DNA from: Jaapia argillacea MUCL 33604
Lineage: Eukaryota > Basidiomycota > Agaricomycetes > Jaapiales > Jaapiaceae
Direction: 5' to 3'
DNA: 64,000 nucleotides
Assembly (NCBI GenBank): GCA_000697665.1
Contig: KL197776.1
Span: forward strand, 1-64,000
Part shown: positions 36,101-46,785 of the stretch, one piece after another
Layout: each line of letters starts with the position of its first letter
Numbering within the stretch: position 1 is the stretch's first letter
The notes under the pieces: generated by a model
What the model was told of the DNA's origin: nothing
Database searches by the model: none
The model's input: only the letters and a program-made list of their open reading frames with translations
Made by a program: the position numbers and the translations under genes

Positions 36101-36830
36101 TTTGTTGCGGGTGGTGGGACGCGAACAATGAAAGCCAAACTGGAATGGTATGAATTTGAGAGATACCACGAATGATGTGCCTCACCTCCACAATTTCAAG
36201 CCAACAACACTCCGCTCCAAAAATCACCGCCAGCAACTTTTGGAACAACGTCAGTGTCTAACAGACTATGAGAAACAACTTCGACGATAAAACGTGGTGA
36301 ATACCTACTAGTGAGAGACGTTTGAACGGAGCCTCGACAGATAAAATATCGAAGCTACCAGAATCTTCGTGGTTCCGATACGTTGGTATAGATTTGGGAG
36401 CGACATGTTTCCATTTTCCATTTTGTTGACGAAGAGGTAGCTCGGAGATTTCCATGACTTGGGGGTTAAAGCCGTCGAGATCGGCGAGGCGCTCCCCAAA
36501 GATTCCCGGCAGCGAGTGTGATGAGCGTCAAAGATGGTGTGGTTGCTGATCCGATTTGTGGGGTCGAAGATACGTTGAGATGAAAACTCCCAGTCCCTTC
36601 AGAACAACGGGATACTTGTCCGAGACAACGAAAGCTGAACTGGAACGGTGTTTGTTGCGGAGGTACTACGAAAAAAAAAGTGTGTATCTCGCTCACGTTC
36701 ACAATATCAAACTGACAACAAGGTTCCACCGCGAAAATCCCAGCCAGCGATTTTGGGAACAGGGTGACTGTCCGACATGCACTCATCTTCGACTACGAAC
36801 GTGGTGAGGTGAGTCCGTTTTTCGGTGGGT
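33130..36830. repeat. Tandem array of about seven decayed 0.5-0.75 kb units
   Basis: Two anchors recur in order. One is close to GGGAACAAGGTGAGTGTCTA, at about 33331, 34096, 34706, 35211, 35750, 36240 and 36756. The other is close to CGAAACAACGAAAGCCGAAC, at about 33970, 34585, 35087, 35626, 36122 and 36617. Spacing is 765, 610, 505, 540, 490 and 517 bp. Other shared blocks are GGTTCCATTATGTTGGTATG-like and GAGGCGCTCAAGAAGCCAGG-like stretches. Splice-donor-like GTGAGT/GTGAGG sites sit at fixed places on both strands, and short protein-like pieces recur (minus: LLLAWLLERL; plus: ETTKAELE), but no frame is open through all units. Possibly duplicated remains of a gene; family unknown. Confidence 0.8.
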
Positions 36831-37454
36831 AAATCACTGGTAGCATTAAGCAGTCAGATAACAGTAATTGATGACAAGGAAGAACGTACCCGTTGGGGAA
36901 AAGAAACCATCCCCTCCGAGATTGTCCTTGGTACGACAACTCCTCAATGGCACATACTCACTTGACGTCGAACGTTGGTCACCAGGCATTCCAAGCAAGA
37001 ACTGTAGATAATGGGATCTTCAATTCTTCCCACACAGGAGTCATGATGCTCAGCGAAACCACACCGAATTCCCAAACCTCAGGTGCCCTCAGCCACCAAA
37101 GCATCGCACAGTCATCTGGATATTCCGCTGACAATCAACGCACTCAGTCACGCGGGCCAGAGCTTCAGTTCCGAAGACCGAAAAGGCAGCGTTCACATAT
37201 CCTGCGAGCCATGGATGTTGACATCAGCAGCAAAGTACGGACCATGCATGGAGGATCGTAGGGCGTTGAGTCCGTGACGAACTTGAGCAACGGAGGGTCA
37301 CAGATGGTCACCGCAGGGTCACATCACAGAATCTCAGAGACTTTCTGTGACACCAAGTCACAGTGTGACAACGCTTGTTAAACTCGAAAGCAACTTCAGG
37401 TCCTCCTCCCTCACCACACTTTCCTCCCGAATCACCCTGACTCACCGCTCAAAC
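36831..37454. promoter_or_regulatory. 5' flank with a cluster of GTCAC/GTGAC motifs
   Basis: Between 37296 and 37371 the core GTCAC or its complement occurs at least six times, partly as inverted pairs (GGTCACAG, GGTCACC, GGTCACATCACAG, CTGTGACACC, AGTCACAGTGTGACAAC). It lies 85-160 bp before the start codon at 37455, where transcription-factor sites are expected. Confidence 0.5.
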
Positions 37455-39618
37455 ATGGAGAACTCCATACGATCAAACGGTACCGTCTATAAAGTTCCAC
37501 GCAAGTTTGCAGAGGTATGGGTCGAGATCACCGTCCCTCCGCCAAAACGTACTCGACCAACACCATCCCGTCTCCGTCCTCTTCCCCGTATAACAACCCT
37601 CCCACTACGGAGACCTCCTCCTCGACCTCTCTCACCCCTCCCTCCCATCGCATCCTCGTCCAAAGTGTTACTCGAAGATCTCCCAACTGTCGAGTGGGAC
37701 GACGACGACGACAGCGACGTGGTCGAAATCAAGCGGACGCATATTCCACTCCATGGCTCTGAAGAAGAAGGCCCCAGACTCGTCGACCCACTCGAAGTCG
37801 ATCCCGAGGTGGAAGAATGGAGGTCAGGAGGGGATTACATCGTTACATGGGGTAAGAACAGAGATAAACCGATTTATCAATGCGATAAAGATTGGTTACA
37901 TCGTGCATTGGAATCCTCCCGCCTCATACACGTCCGTCCTCCCTTCTCCTCTCACCCTATGATACATACTGACATCAATGTATATGGGGTTACAGGGACC
38001 GGAATTCAAACTCGCCGCCTCAAGATACATTCGATATCTCTCAAAGTACCCAGGTGCTTGTGTCATTCCATTCAGCTCTAAGTACTTGGGAGTTCGTCTC
38101 GAAAACCTTCGAGACCTGCCATTCCTAGAACACTGTGTCGAATCCTCCCAGATCCAAAAAACTGTACGTCCCCATCCCACCCTCCTTTCCCTTCCTCACT
38201 AAACTTTCACTTTTGTCGTTCAGTTCCCTCATTGGCAAAAGGCAGCTCAACACTGGCTCGAAATCCGACCCAAAAGAATCGAAGTAGCCCACCGCGACAT
38301 CGGCCAACGACTCACGAAAGCAGACGATGCAGTTCCTCAAGATGAATCGATTGCAGAATCTGATAGTATTTGGTCCTTCGTCACCCGGGACCCAGAGGGA
38401 TCGGAGGGTGACGTTCCGAGGTCGGGCGTAGTCGATGGGTCAGTCACGTCGGAAGAGTTGGCTCAGAGGAGTGACAAGGCTGGGGATTATACTTCCTCAT
38501 CTTCGAGTTCGAGTTCGGTTGGCGATAGCGAGGAGGAAAGGGAGCGATTCCGATATCGATATCGCAAAAGGCAGAAACGACGGGTTCGACCCCTCGCCAC
38601 TCGGGATGAAGACGTTTCGAACTATTTGGCCGCGGATGAGTATGAGGCTCAGCTACATGATCTCGCAGACTTCATCATCGACGACGACGACACTGAAGCA
38701 GCGCCGGACGAAGACGTTTCAGAATCGAGCGTTTCTCCTCCACGCATCCAGTCTGACTCTGACGAGGAAGAGTCGGCGGTAACCACTTCACGCAATGTTA
38801 CTCCTACTGGTGATTCGGGCTCCGAGACTAGTGCTAAGAGCACAGAACGTGAAGATGGGAACCGAGACGTGGTAACGGATGACGAAGGGACTGATGACGA
38901 TGGAGCCTCATCTGGTGATTACGTCCCAGAACGATCTTTCCAGCTCGTCACTCCTAGTCCATCACCTACCAAATCCTCTCGCCTCCGCTCTTCACGGTCC
39001 TCCCACGCATCCTCATCTTCGAACCACCCTCCCCATTTGTACAACCTCCGAAGTCAGGCGAAGCGCGCCTCTTCTTCTTCCAATATGCAAAGTCGGAGAC
39101 ATGACACTTCGTCGTCGTCTGTCTCATCCCGTATTGCTAGTCCGGTGGTGGAGGTTGATGAGGAGAGTAGTGGAGTTGACGAAGATTATTTGATGGAGCA
39201 ATTGTTGACTCAACGGAGATCTCGATCACCTTCCTTGGGCGAAGCACGACGATCGAGGTCACCTTCGTTAGGCGACGCACGACGATCCAGATCACCTTCA
39301 TTAGGCGAACCACGACGACCTACATCACCTCTCGATCCATCCATATACCCAACACCCTCCTCACCACCACCCGAAGAGGTCGAGAAACAATTAGCGACTC
39401 AACGTCGATCGAAGTCGCCTTCTCTCGGTCCTCCCTCACCTCCCCGTCGTCCAACCGAACAGCAAGCAACACCTCCTGCTTCTACTAGAACGCGACAGTC
39501 GGATGAAGAGGATGGTGCGAGGCCGTTGAAGAGGTTGAGGAGATATGATGGGAGTGTTGGGAGGCTTACTCCGCCTTTGACGAATAGGCCGAAGAGACGG
39601 ATTATGCTCATTGATTGA
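37455..39618 (+). CDS. Large disordered acidic/RS-like protein, probably nuclear
   Basis: Exons 37455-37931, 37996-38163 and 38224-39618, all phase 0, give 679 aa. A conserved-looking region spans about residues 110-250: GDYIVTWGKNRDKPIYQCDK, DWLHRALESSRLIH, then FKLAASRYIRYLSKYPGACV and FPHWQKAAQHWLEIRP. The rest is low complexity: Ser runs, Asp/Glu blocks (IIDDDDTEAAPDEDVSESS), a basic patch (RYRYRKRQKRRVRP) that could be a nuclear localisation signal, and three tandem copies of RRSRSPSLGEA-type units near 39209-39320. The C-terminal PLKRLRRYDGSVGRL and RPKRRIMLID are again basic. This composition fits chromatin or RNA-processing proteins, but no named domain was recognised. Confidence 0.7.
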
Positions 39619-39813
39619 TGCCCTCGCCCTTTCGTGCTGTATGTATGCTGTGCTGGTTTTGTCCTTGTAGGAAAGTGTATCGTTTCGCTATGGTTGTACA
39701 ACTACAACAAGGATCTATGTATCAAACGTCATTTAATGTACATCGTTCATCTGTCCGTTGACTCGGAATATGTGTACCATCGAGTGACTACCAAACCCGC
39801 CATCGATCAGTGA

Positions 39814-41361
39814 TCAGTGTTTAGTATCTTTACCTTTCCCTTTACTAGAGCTCGAGTCGGACACGTCGTCATCATCATCCTCTTCATAATCCAACTCTTC
39901 TTCCAACTCCTCTCGTTCGAGCGCGAGTTCAGCTTGGAAGGCTTTATCATCGACACGCTCTTCATTCTCTGCACTTTCAGCTCGCTCGATACCTACAATC
40001 TCAGCGTCTGTTCAAACGCGATTAGGTCAGCACCGACATCGATACAGAGGATAGAACGACACTCACCCTTATCCGCTGGCAAAATGACGACCCACAACGT
40101 ACTCTGCGTACCCCAATGTTCAACCAAATCAGCATTCTTAACCCTCCTCTCCGCCTTGGATTCTTTAGGACCAAGAAGCGTACTAATAGGCCCATGTCTC
40201 TGCCTCCTCTGCCTCCTCCTCCCCTTTCCCTGTTGTTGTCTCTCCGCCAACGCCATCCTCTTCTCCTCCGCTTTCTTCTCTTGACGACCGGTCATGAACT
40301 CGTCGAACTTGACTCCCCACGATTGCATCGTGTCCATCGCTCCTTCTGCTTTTTGTGGTGGTAGGACGTTGAGGTTGAGAGGGAGTGTGTAACCTTGTAC
40401 GAGCGCCAGTCTCCTCCTGATGATACTATTCTTCACTTCTCCCTGCGTCAACCCCACCTCCGGAGGTTTGTCCGCGATAGCTCTCACGATCCTGCTACTA
40501 AACGGTATCGGCAGTCTCAGCAGAACAGTCCCGACACCCCTACCGACTTTGTTGACGACTTTCATGGTGGATGATTCTTGGGGGATCGGAGAACCTGTTA
40601 CGAGGTGGAGCATGGCGGGTGTGGTGCAGAGACGGACTGAGAGGCCTCGGGGTTTGAAGAGGTTTAGGTTGGCGGAGCGGAGGTAACGGTCTGTTAGGGT
40701 TTTGGAGAGGACGTGGATTGCGGTTTGAGCTACGGTTTGGAGGACGGTGCTTGCTATTATCGCCCAGTGGTATGGTCTACGATGATGATGATAAGGGTTG
40801 GGAAGGTGCGAATGGGGTTGGAGGAGGGACGTACACAAAACCGATTGCCATACCCGTCATATTAACCACTCTCAACGGTGGACTAGCCACGATAGCCAAG
40901 TTCAACCCATCAATAAACGACAAGAATTCCGCTTGGGAGATATCGACGCTTTGGGAGAGGGGGTCGCTATATGCTCTGAGGAACGGCGAGTCGAAAGTTC
41001 CTTTGATTTGGGGGATACAGATTGGGAGGGGTAGGCCGGTTGGGGTGTAGGAGGGGGGAGAGGGGAATGGAGGGAGGAAGGTTTGGATTAGGTATTCGGA
41101 GTCGCGGGAGAGTTGGATTCCGGATGATTTGGCGATGGGTGGGGTTGGGGGGTTGGGGGGGTAGTTGGACTCGTTGGGACTAGGGTAAGGTATGTTGGGA
41201 TTAGAGGGGTACTGGACGTTGGGATCGGAGGGGTACTGGACGTTGGGATTGGAAGGGTACTGTATACTGGGATTGGAGGGATACTGGACGTGGGGATTGG
41301 AGGGGTACTGGACGTGGGGATTGGAGGGGAACTGTACGTGGGGATCGGAGGGGTAAGACAT
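39814..41361 (-). CDS. Unrecognised conserved protein, family copy 3
   Basis: Complement of 40835-41361, 40067-40776 and 39814-40007 gives 476 aa, with the same three-exon plan and intron phases as the copies at 8006 and 9945. Shared landmarks: RDSEYLIQTFLP, GLPLPICIPQIKGTFDSPFL, FLSFIDGLNLAIVASPPLR, PYHWAIIAS, KVVNKVGRGVGTVLLRLPIP, KNADLVEHWGTQSTLWVVIL and an acidic tail ending SSSSKGKGKDTKH. It differs by an N-terminal octapeptide repeat of about 60 residues. Function unknown; three kept copies with clean splicing indicate selection. Confidence 0.8.
41178..41352 (-). repeat. Coding minisatellite, 24-bp unit, about seven copies
   Basis: Encodes tandem YPSNPHVQ-like octapeptides (variants YPSDPNVQ, YPSNPSIQ, YPSNPNIP) directly after the start Met-Ser of family copy 3. 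Changes between units keep the frame. The other two copies lack the array; copy 2 shows only a single duplicated start module (MSYP...). Confidence 0.85.
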
Positions 41362-42028
41362 GTTGGGAGAGGATGCGATGGAGTGGAGGAGCGACGTAGG
41401 TTATATACCGCGGTATCACGGAAAGACAGAGTCCGATAGCGGTGCTATGACGGCAAAAATAGAATCCATCAGATAGAAAGCTAAGAGGAACTGGGGCTGT
41501 GTCTCGTTGCAAAGTCCGTAGAAGCAGGAAAGTGCATCATGCATCAGCACGTTGGTGGGTTCTGTAACCCCATTGAGCAGGTTACGCCGCAGTTTGGATA
41601 TCGGGGAGTGACTGCCCGAACAGCCATCGCTGTAGAATCTGTCCAAGGACGCCGAAGGAGACCGGGGAGGAGAAACTGGAAGATGGGAAGTTAAGTAGCA
41701 TCAGTTCGACATAAGGATCGATGCGACACTCACAATGAGCCACATGAATATGTGCACTGGGTAGACGCTGCCTCACTCGGTCAAGACTTATCGCGTAACC
41801 TCCTCCCAACGTCTCCCATTCGTTCCCAATGAATGGAAAAAATCTCCTGGCTCTGCCACAGCGTACCCCTGTTCATTGTGAAGCCGACCATCAACGAGCT
41901 CGTCAGGATAAAGCCAAGATGAAGTCGAACGATGTCACCATGCCGCCAACGGAAACAAACAAGAAACAAATCGATGTTGTCCGAGGCCACGTGAGAACCA
42001 CGCGAGCAACAAAGGATCCCGTCCTTTC
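41362..42028. other. Duplicated F-box upstream block and unclear coding-like remnant
   Basis: The right part (about 41960-42028) is the upstream block shared with other F-box copies, including CACGTG at 41988-41993. The minus strand of 41580-41810 keeps an open stretch (GGGYAISLDRVRQRLPSAHI) with an intron-like GTGAGT...CCAG; I cannot identify it. Confidence 0.45.
42021..42028. repeat. Left target-site duplication GTCCTTTC
   Basis: Eight bases directly before the element, repeated at 43093-43100 directly after it. Related F-box upstream regions have this site once. Confidence 0.85.
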
Positions 42029-43092
42029 TAAAGTTGCCGTTGTCCAGTTCGGAACCGTCAGAACCAGGTCCATGACCTGAACCGGACCCTGCTGAACCTG
42101 AACCTGGTGGGACCGAACCTGGGTTCTCCATGTGGTCAGGTTCGGGTTTGCACTGGAGGGGAGGAAGAGAACCTATCCCGAACCCTTGTAACATGTTCGA
42201 ACCACTCGAACCATAACAATTGTTCACTACCATCTAAGCACCTCGACTTTGCAAAATCCCAGTTGTCCCACTCGTCCAGGCTAATTAGCCTGGAATGCTG
42301 TCAGCGCTGGTAATACTCCCGCCACCTTCCCGAGGCTTCTCACGACATGAAACCTTTGTTTCTCGTCGTTGTCGACAATGACAATGACAATACCCTTGTA
42401 CAGTGGTGAAATATGAATGGATTTTCGTGGCTTTTGGCTCATATGAAGGGCATGGTTGTCTTGTACATGATCAGAACTCCCGATTTCAAGTTTGGGAGGC
42501 ATAACTAAGTATACCATTGTATCACAGAGTGAATTAGACGCCAGTTACATAATGAGCATCATTCTTAGAGGTTGTCAAGAGCTGGAATGTCATTGAGAGG
42601 GTTGAGCCATGGTAACAGCTAGACCACCCCAACGAAATCAGATCTGGAGTCAACTTCAATAAAACTTTGATTATCCCACCGTCCTCACAAAGTCGATGCA
42701 ACTCTAGATAGAGTTCAATGCTGGGTAACAGAAGGGCCAGAAAGGTGTCAAGGAGGCATGAGCCGAGATTGTTGAGAGGGAGGAATAGACAGTAGGTTGT
42801 TCATTGCCAAGACAGGCATCCTGTTGACAAAGCAGCTGCCAGGGAAGGGTGACCAGCTTGGACAACGAGAGCAACAGTGGAGAAAAGAAAAAACTCAAAA
42901 TTACTATTACCAAATCAAGGCAGGACGGGTTCAAACCATGTTCGGACCAGGACCTAACTGGACCAGACCGGAACCGCAAAGAACCCAGGTTCAGGTTCAG
43001 GTTCAGACAGATGAGGAAAAATGGTTGTGTTCAGGTTCGGGTTTGGCCTAAAGGTGCCCGAACCGGACCTGAACCGAACAACGGCAACTTTA
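42029..43092. mobile_element. Non-autonomous hAT-like DNA transposon, 1064 bp
   Basis: Both ends read TAAAGTTGCCGTTGT inward (15 perfect bases, then similar for about 20 more) and are flanked by the 8-bp direct repeat GTCCTTTC, the duplication size of hAT transposases. Just inside each end lie many GGTTC(A/G)GG-type short repeats in both orientations, typical of hAT subterminal transposase-binding sites. No transposase domain was recognised in any frame, so it is non-autonomous. It lies about 300 bp before the start of the F-box gene at 43396. The lack of this block in the matching upstream regions near 18.4 kb and 49.9 kb shows it is an insertion. Confidence 0.85.
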
Positions 43093-43100
43093 GTCCTTTC
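43093..43100. repeat. Right target-site duplication GTCCTTTC
   Basis: Matches 42021-42028 exactly. Confidence 0.85.
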
Positions 43101-43224
43101 TCCTCGTCCACATCTGTCACAAAACCCCTCGCTATTAGAACCTCGCGTCTTCTTTCCCTTTATCCAGTCAAACAGGACCACATGTACGATGATTTATATC
43201 TCCGTCCATGAGTGGCTCTGGGGG

Positions 43225-43230
43225 TATAAA
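43225..43230 (+). promoter_or_regulatory. TATA box of the type B F-box gene
   Basis: TATAAA in the context GGGGGTATAAAGACCCG. The same context occurs in front of the copy at 18077. In the broken copy at 50187 it reads TACAAA. Confidence 0.55.
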
Positions 43231-43395
43231 GACCCGACAATCTGTGCGGCGAATAATCAACCCGCCCAATATCCAAGTCGATACTTCCTCACCGGAGAGT
43301 CCGCTAAGTTACAAGTGTAAGTACTTCATTGAGTAAGCACTCGAAATCTCTCCGTTCCTCTTGGTAATGACTAATTTCCTCCAATATATGTAGCC

Positions 43396-44642
43396 ATGTC
43401 GCATAGCAATCGCAGCCTCGCCTCGACCACGGGCTTCTGTTCCTTCCTCAATCGTGTTCCTCTCGAAACCATCAACTCAATCATCGACCTGATCGACGAT
43501 CGTTCCGATATCCTCTCCTTAGCCCTCACCTGTAAATCCTTCGCCAAACACCTCATCCCATCCATCCTCGACTACCGCGAAATCAGGGCACCTTTCGAGT
43601 TGTCCCAAATATGGAGGCACCTCGCGAATAACCCCACACTCGCACGACGTGTTCGTGAGATCTGTCTCATGGGACCTTGTACTCCCCATCGTTTGCCACA
43701 GCCGATTGAGAGGAGAATTAGGCGCCGCGGGCGCCTTGACCTTGCAGAAGGGGAAGAGGCTGAGAAGTTCTTCTTTCAGGTTCTGAAAAGCCTTCCCAGA
43801 CTTGTCTCTTTTCGTTGGCCGTCTTCAATGCACCACTACAGATACTCGTTCAATCGGCTCGGGTATGATAAAGTGTGGGGTATCCTCTCAACCCACTGTC
43901 CTAATCTCCAGTATTTGGAGATCTCCGATACAGTCAATGTGCTCTCGGGCGAAGCCTTGGAAGGGCGGAGTAAGCAGGTAAGTCACCCGTCTATTCGCTC
44001 CCCTTCATATTCCTGACCATATATATGGTGTAGCTCTTCATCATTCAAGGCTTGAAGTCCTGTGAATATAGCTTCGCCTTTGAGGGGATAAAATCCAAGT
44101 GGCTCCTTTCCCCTTCATATCTCATCCCTTTTCTGTCGATAAACTCCTCGTTGCGGGTTTTATCCTTATCCGTCCCCCGCGCCTTTGCCGACCAATTCCT
44201 CCCTCTGGAAGACGAGTTCGGCGACATTCACCTTCCGTCCCTCGAATCATTTTCCTTGAAAGGCCTCACCTTCCATAATCCCGACACACTATGCCGCTTC
44301 CTCCGCCTCAACGACTCCATCCAATCCCTCGAACTTCACAGCTCCTACCCTCTCCCATCACTCGCCAAAGGAGATCTCCCAAACCTCGTTCATTTTTCAT
44401 CACGATTCTGCCAATGGGAACCCATTTGTTTGGCGATACCCCCTCTACGCCAACTCGATATCCACGCTACTCACGATCAACTCGACACCCCTGGGTTCAT
44501 AGACGCTGTGAAAGTTGTTTCTGGGACCTTGAGAACTGTGTGTATCGGTACGAAAGGTGCTGTGGCTAATCCTGCTACGGCTGCTACCGTCCGTCAGGCC
44601 TTGAGTGGAATCAGGGTTGAGTTTAATGTTTTGTATTGGTAG
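43396..44642 (+). CDS. F-box/LRR-like protein, type B (intact copy)
   Basis: Exons 43396-43977 and 44034-44642 give 396 aa. Start MSHSNRSLASTTGFCSFLNR, F-box VPLETINSIIDLIDDRSDIL, SLALTCKSFAKHLIPSILDY, REIRAPFELSQIW. The leucine-rich part follows (SSLRVLSLSVPRAFADQFLP, LPSLESFSLKGLTFHNPDTL, FSSRFCQWEPICLAIPPLRQ). Expected role: SKP1-binding adaptor of an SCF ubiquitin ligase, substrate unknown. Three damaged relatives lie at 16.9-18.1, 50.2-51.2 and 54.5-55.4 kb, so this is the only whole type B copy here. Its upstream region carries the hAT-like insertion, but the TATA box is intact. Confidence 0.85.
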
Positions 44643-45914
44643 GGTTGGTGGCTGTGAGTGTTCACAATTCGTTTGGAGTGGTGGTGTACTGGCTGATGTT
44701 CTCGTCTTTGAAGGCGTATGCGGCCGTGGAGTGGACAGAGTGGTTGAGCTGGGTGACGAGGCTTCCGGTCGTTTTGTGTCTGCAATGTCTCCAGTTATTA
44801 CAGAATATACCTCGTTTTCCTAGGGAACGTTGACGCTGTAGCGACCACGAGATGACCGTCACACACAAAGGCTCCAGCATCTCCAGGTATCCTTGGTTCT
44901 CTCCTCCATTGCACGCGTCTACGTCATGATAACCCTTCAAGAGGCGCCCGTAGATTCACCACCTTATCGGCGACACTAGCCGAAGGGGAGTTCAGTTGAG
45001 AGGTACGTATTCCACTCATCTTTGACGTTCAACATCATCCATGGTTTTGAGAGGTTTTGGATGTTATTTCTGAGGTAGTTAGTGGGATTTAGAACGATAG
45101 ATCATCTGGGAATTATCACTCAACTTCGTTCCTCGTCCCAGCTGCATTTCTTGATTATATACGTAGATCGAGGTAGAGCTCATTCACAGTTCGAACGATT
45201 ATCCACCACAATCCATCATGAACGAAGAATCAGACGATTTCCAACATGAAGAAAACCGAGCATCTTTCTTCAAAGTCTCCCAACTAGTCAGTCCTTCTAG
45301 ACTTTTTCCCCACCGCCTTCAACTCCCTTGCAACAGTTTCGCATAAGAGGTAATCCATGACGGGCTCCCACCTCCCCTGCATCTTCGGCTGTGTTGATGT
45401 CCTGAGGTAGTAGCAGCTGGTATTCGTCTCAGTATTGAAAATACGACTTTCTGAACCTTCGCTAGCGAGCAATCGACACCCTCTCGATGACCTTGCCTCC
45501 CTAACTCTCCCCGTCTATCTTGCCGTCTCATTCCCCCATGAAACTATTAGCTAATTAAAGTGCATTTGGACCGTCATGTGCTTCACCCGGTAGCGCCATC
45601 TGTCTTGAAAAATTAAATATGGCCAGGTTAGACGCAGTTAGGAAGGCTACAAACTTGGAGCCTTATGCTCCGCGGTCCAGCGCCAACGCACCCAATGTCG
45701 GCACCCAGATCGGGCTTTGCTGGGCTTTCAAAAAACGCTAAAGCCTTCGATTGACGTCGGAGTCGATTCATTATTGTGGTGGAGATCCGGTGTTTCGAAT
45801 TGTGAACGGCGATCTATGATCAAGCCATCCAGAAGCCTCGTCTGGACTAGTATCATGTATCAGGCTGTAGTGCCAAGCTCGTCGTATGTGATCAACATCC
45901 TGGCTAAGAGGACG

Positions 45915-46100
45915 GACATTCGCCTCCGCTTTCAACGTCTCCCAATTCGACAAGTTAATCATCCGCGGCATTTGCTCCCAAACTACTACCTTCCGAGCGG
46001 TAATGAGACAACATACTCTTCTGCGGACTCGAAAGACTCGGAAAGAGTGTCGACCCGACCTGGAGTACATCCAATCCATCATCGTATCTGAGATCAGCAA
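45915..46100 (-). pseudogene. BTB gene relic with internal deletion
   Basis: On the minus strand DLRYDDGLDVLQVGSTLF matches the BTB start DLWYEDGSVVLQAGMRLF of the gene at 60406. A few codons later RKVVVWEQMPRMINLSNWET matches the far C terminus (RKVVWRELPEFFGLPGWEAL) of the copy at 48468. Everything between the two ends of the gene is gone. Confidence 0.6.
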
Positions 46101-46574
46101 TCTAGACGGAGGCCCCTTTCTCTGGAGGAACGGTCATAGCAAGGAACTGTTTGAGTGATTCGACCTCAGAACCTGGCGAAAGCAAGATATGATGTGTGGC
46201 ACCTGGGCTGCACTCACCTATCCTGGTTGGAGACGATACCTCGCCGGCAACTCGAAATACTGCGCAGTGCGGAACGATAGCCTGATCCTTGGACCGAAGC
46301 GCGATCCGCATGTGGTTCGCTGTCATGGAGTATCTGGCCCAGTGGCGAAGAGGTGGACAAGTCATGGCGAGAGCATCGATTTCGCGCGATGAGTTCAACC
46401 ATATGCTGAGGCCAAGACAAAAGATACGACGATACTTGCTTGTGAGCGACGCGAACAGCAGGGGACAATTTAACTGCAGTTCGACCTAGTTCGACCCAGT
46501 TCCGTCAACCCTTTCCGTTGATGGACACGTGGGAATGCTGTACACCTACCAAGAACTTGCCAAGTTCGACACTG

Positions 46575-46785
46575 TGTTTTGGGCTACGATAGGGACGACC
46601 ACTCTGTAAATGATTTAATTCTCTGACTCTGAGATATCTGTTCTCTTTCGTTTCGCCACCTGGATCGACTACCGCTGGAAAGAAACAGTCCAAGAATTGC
46701 AAGATTCGACCCCATCATCACCTTTGCCAAGACAGTCTTCGTAGTGCTGGCGAGCTTGCTCACTGGGCCATCGACCATCACTCAT
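46575..46785 (-). mobile_element. tRNA-derived SINE-like repeat, copy 1
   Basis: On the minus strand an A-box-like TGGCCCAGTGAG (46759-46770) is followed about 45 bases later by a B-box-like GGGGTCGAATC (46703-46713). This is the spacing of a tRNA-type RNA polymerase III promoter, with an unrelated body beyond it. The same unit lies before the second M43 copy. No poly-A tail or target duplication was recognised, so it may also be a tRNA relic. Confidence 0.4.

Noticed and set aside
34550-36807. Short open frames in the tandem array as real small genes
   Set aside because: No frame is kept between units, so they are treated as parts of a decayed repeat.
41582-41809. Open minus-strand stretch as an active gene
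   Set aside because: It lacks a supported start and clear downstream exons; similarity to a known family was not found.
42281-42517. Minus-strand frame inside the hAT-like element as a transposase remnant
   Set aside because: No zinc finger, catalytic triad region or dimerisation motif of hAT transposases could be seen.
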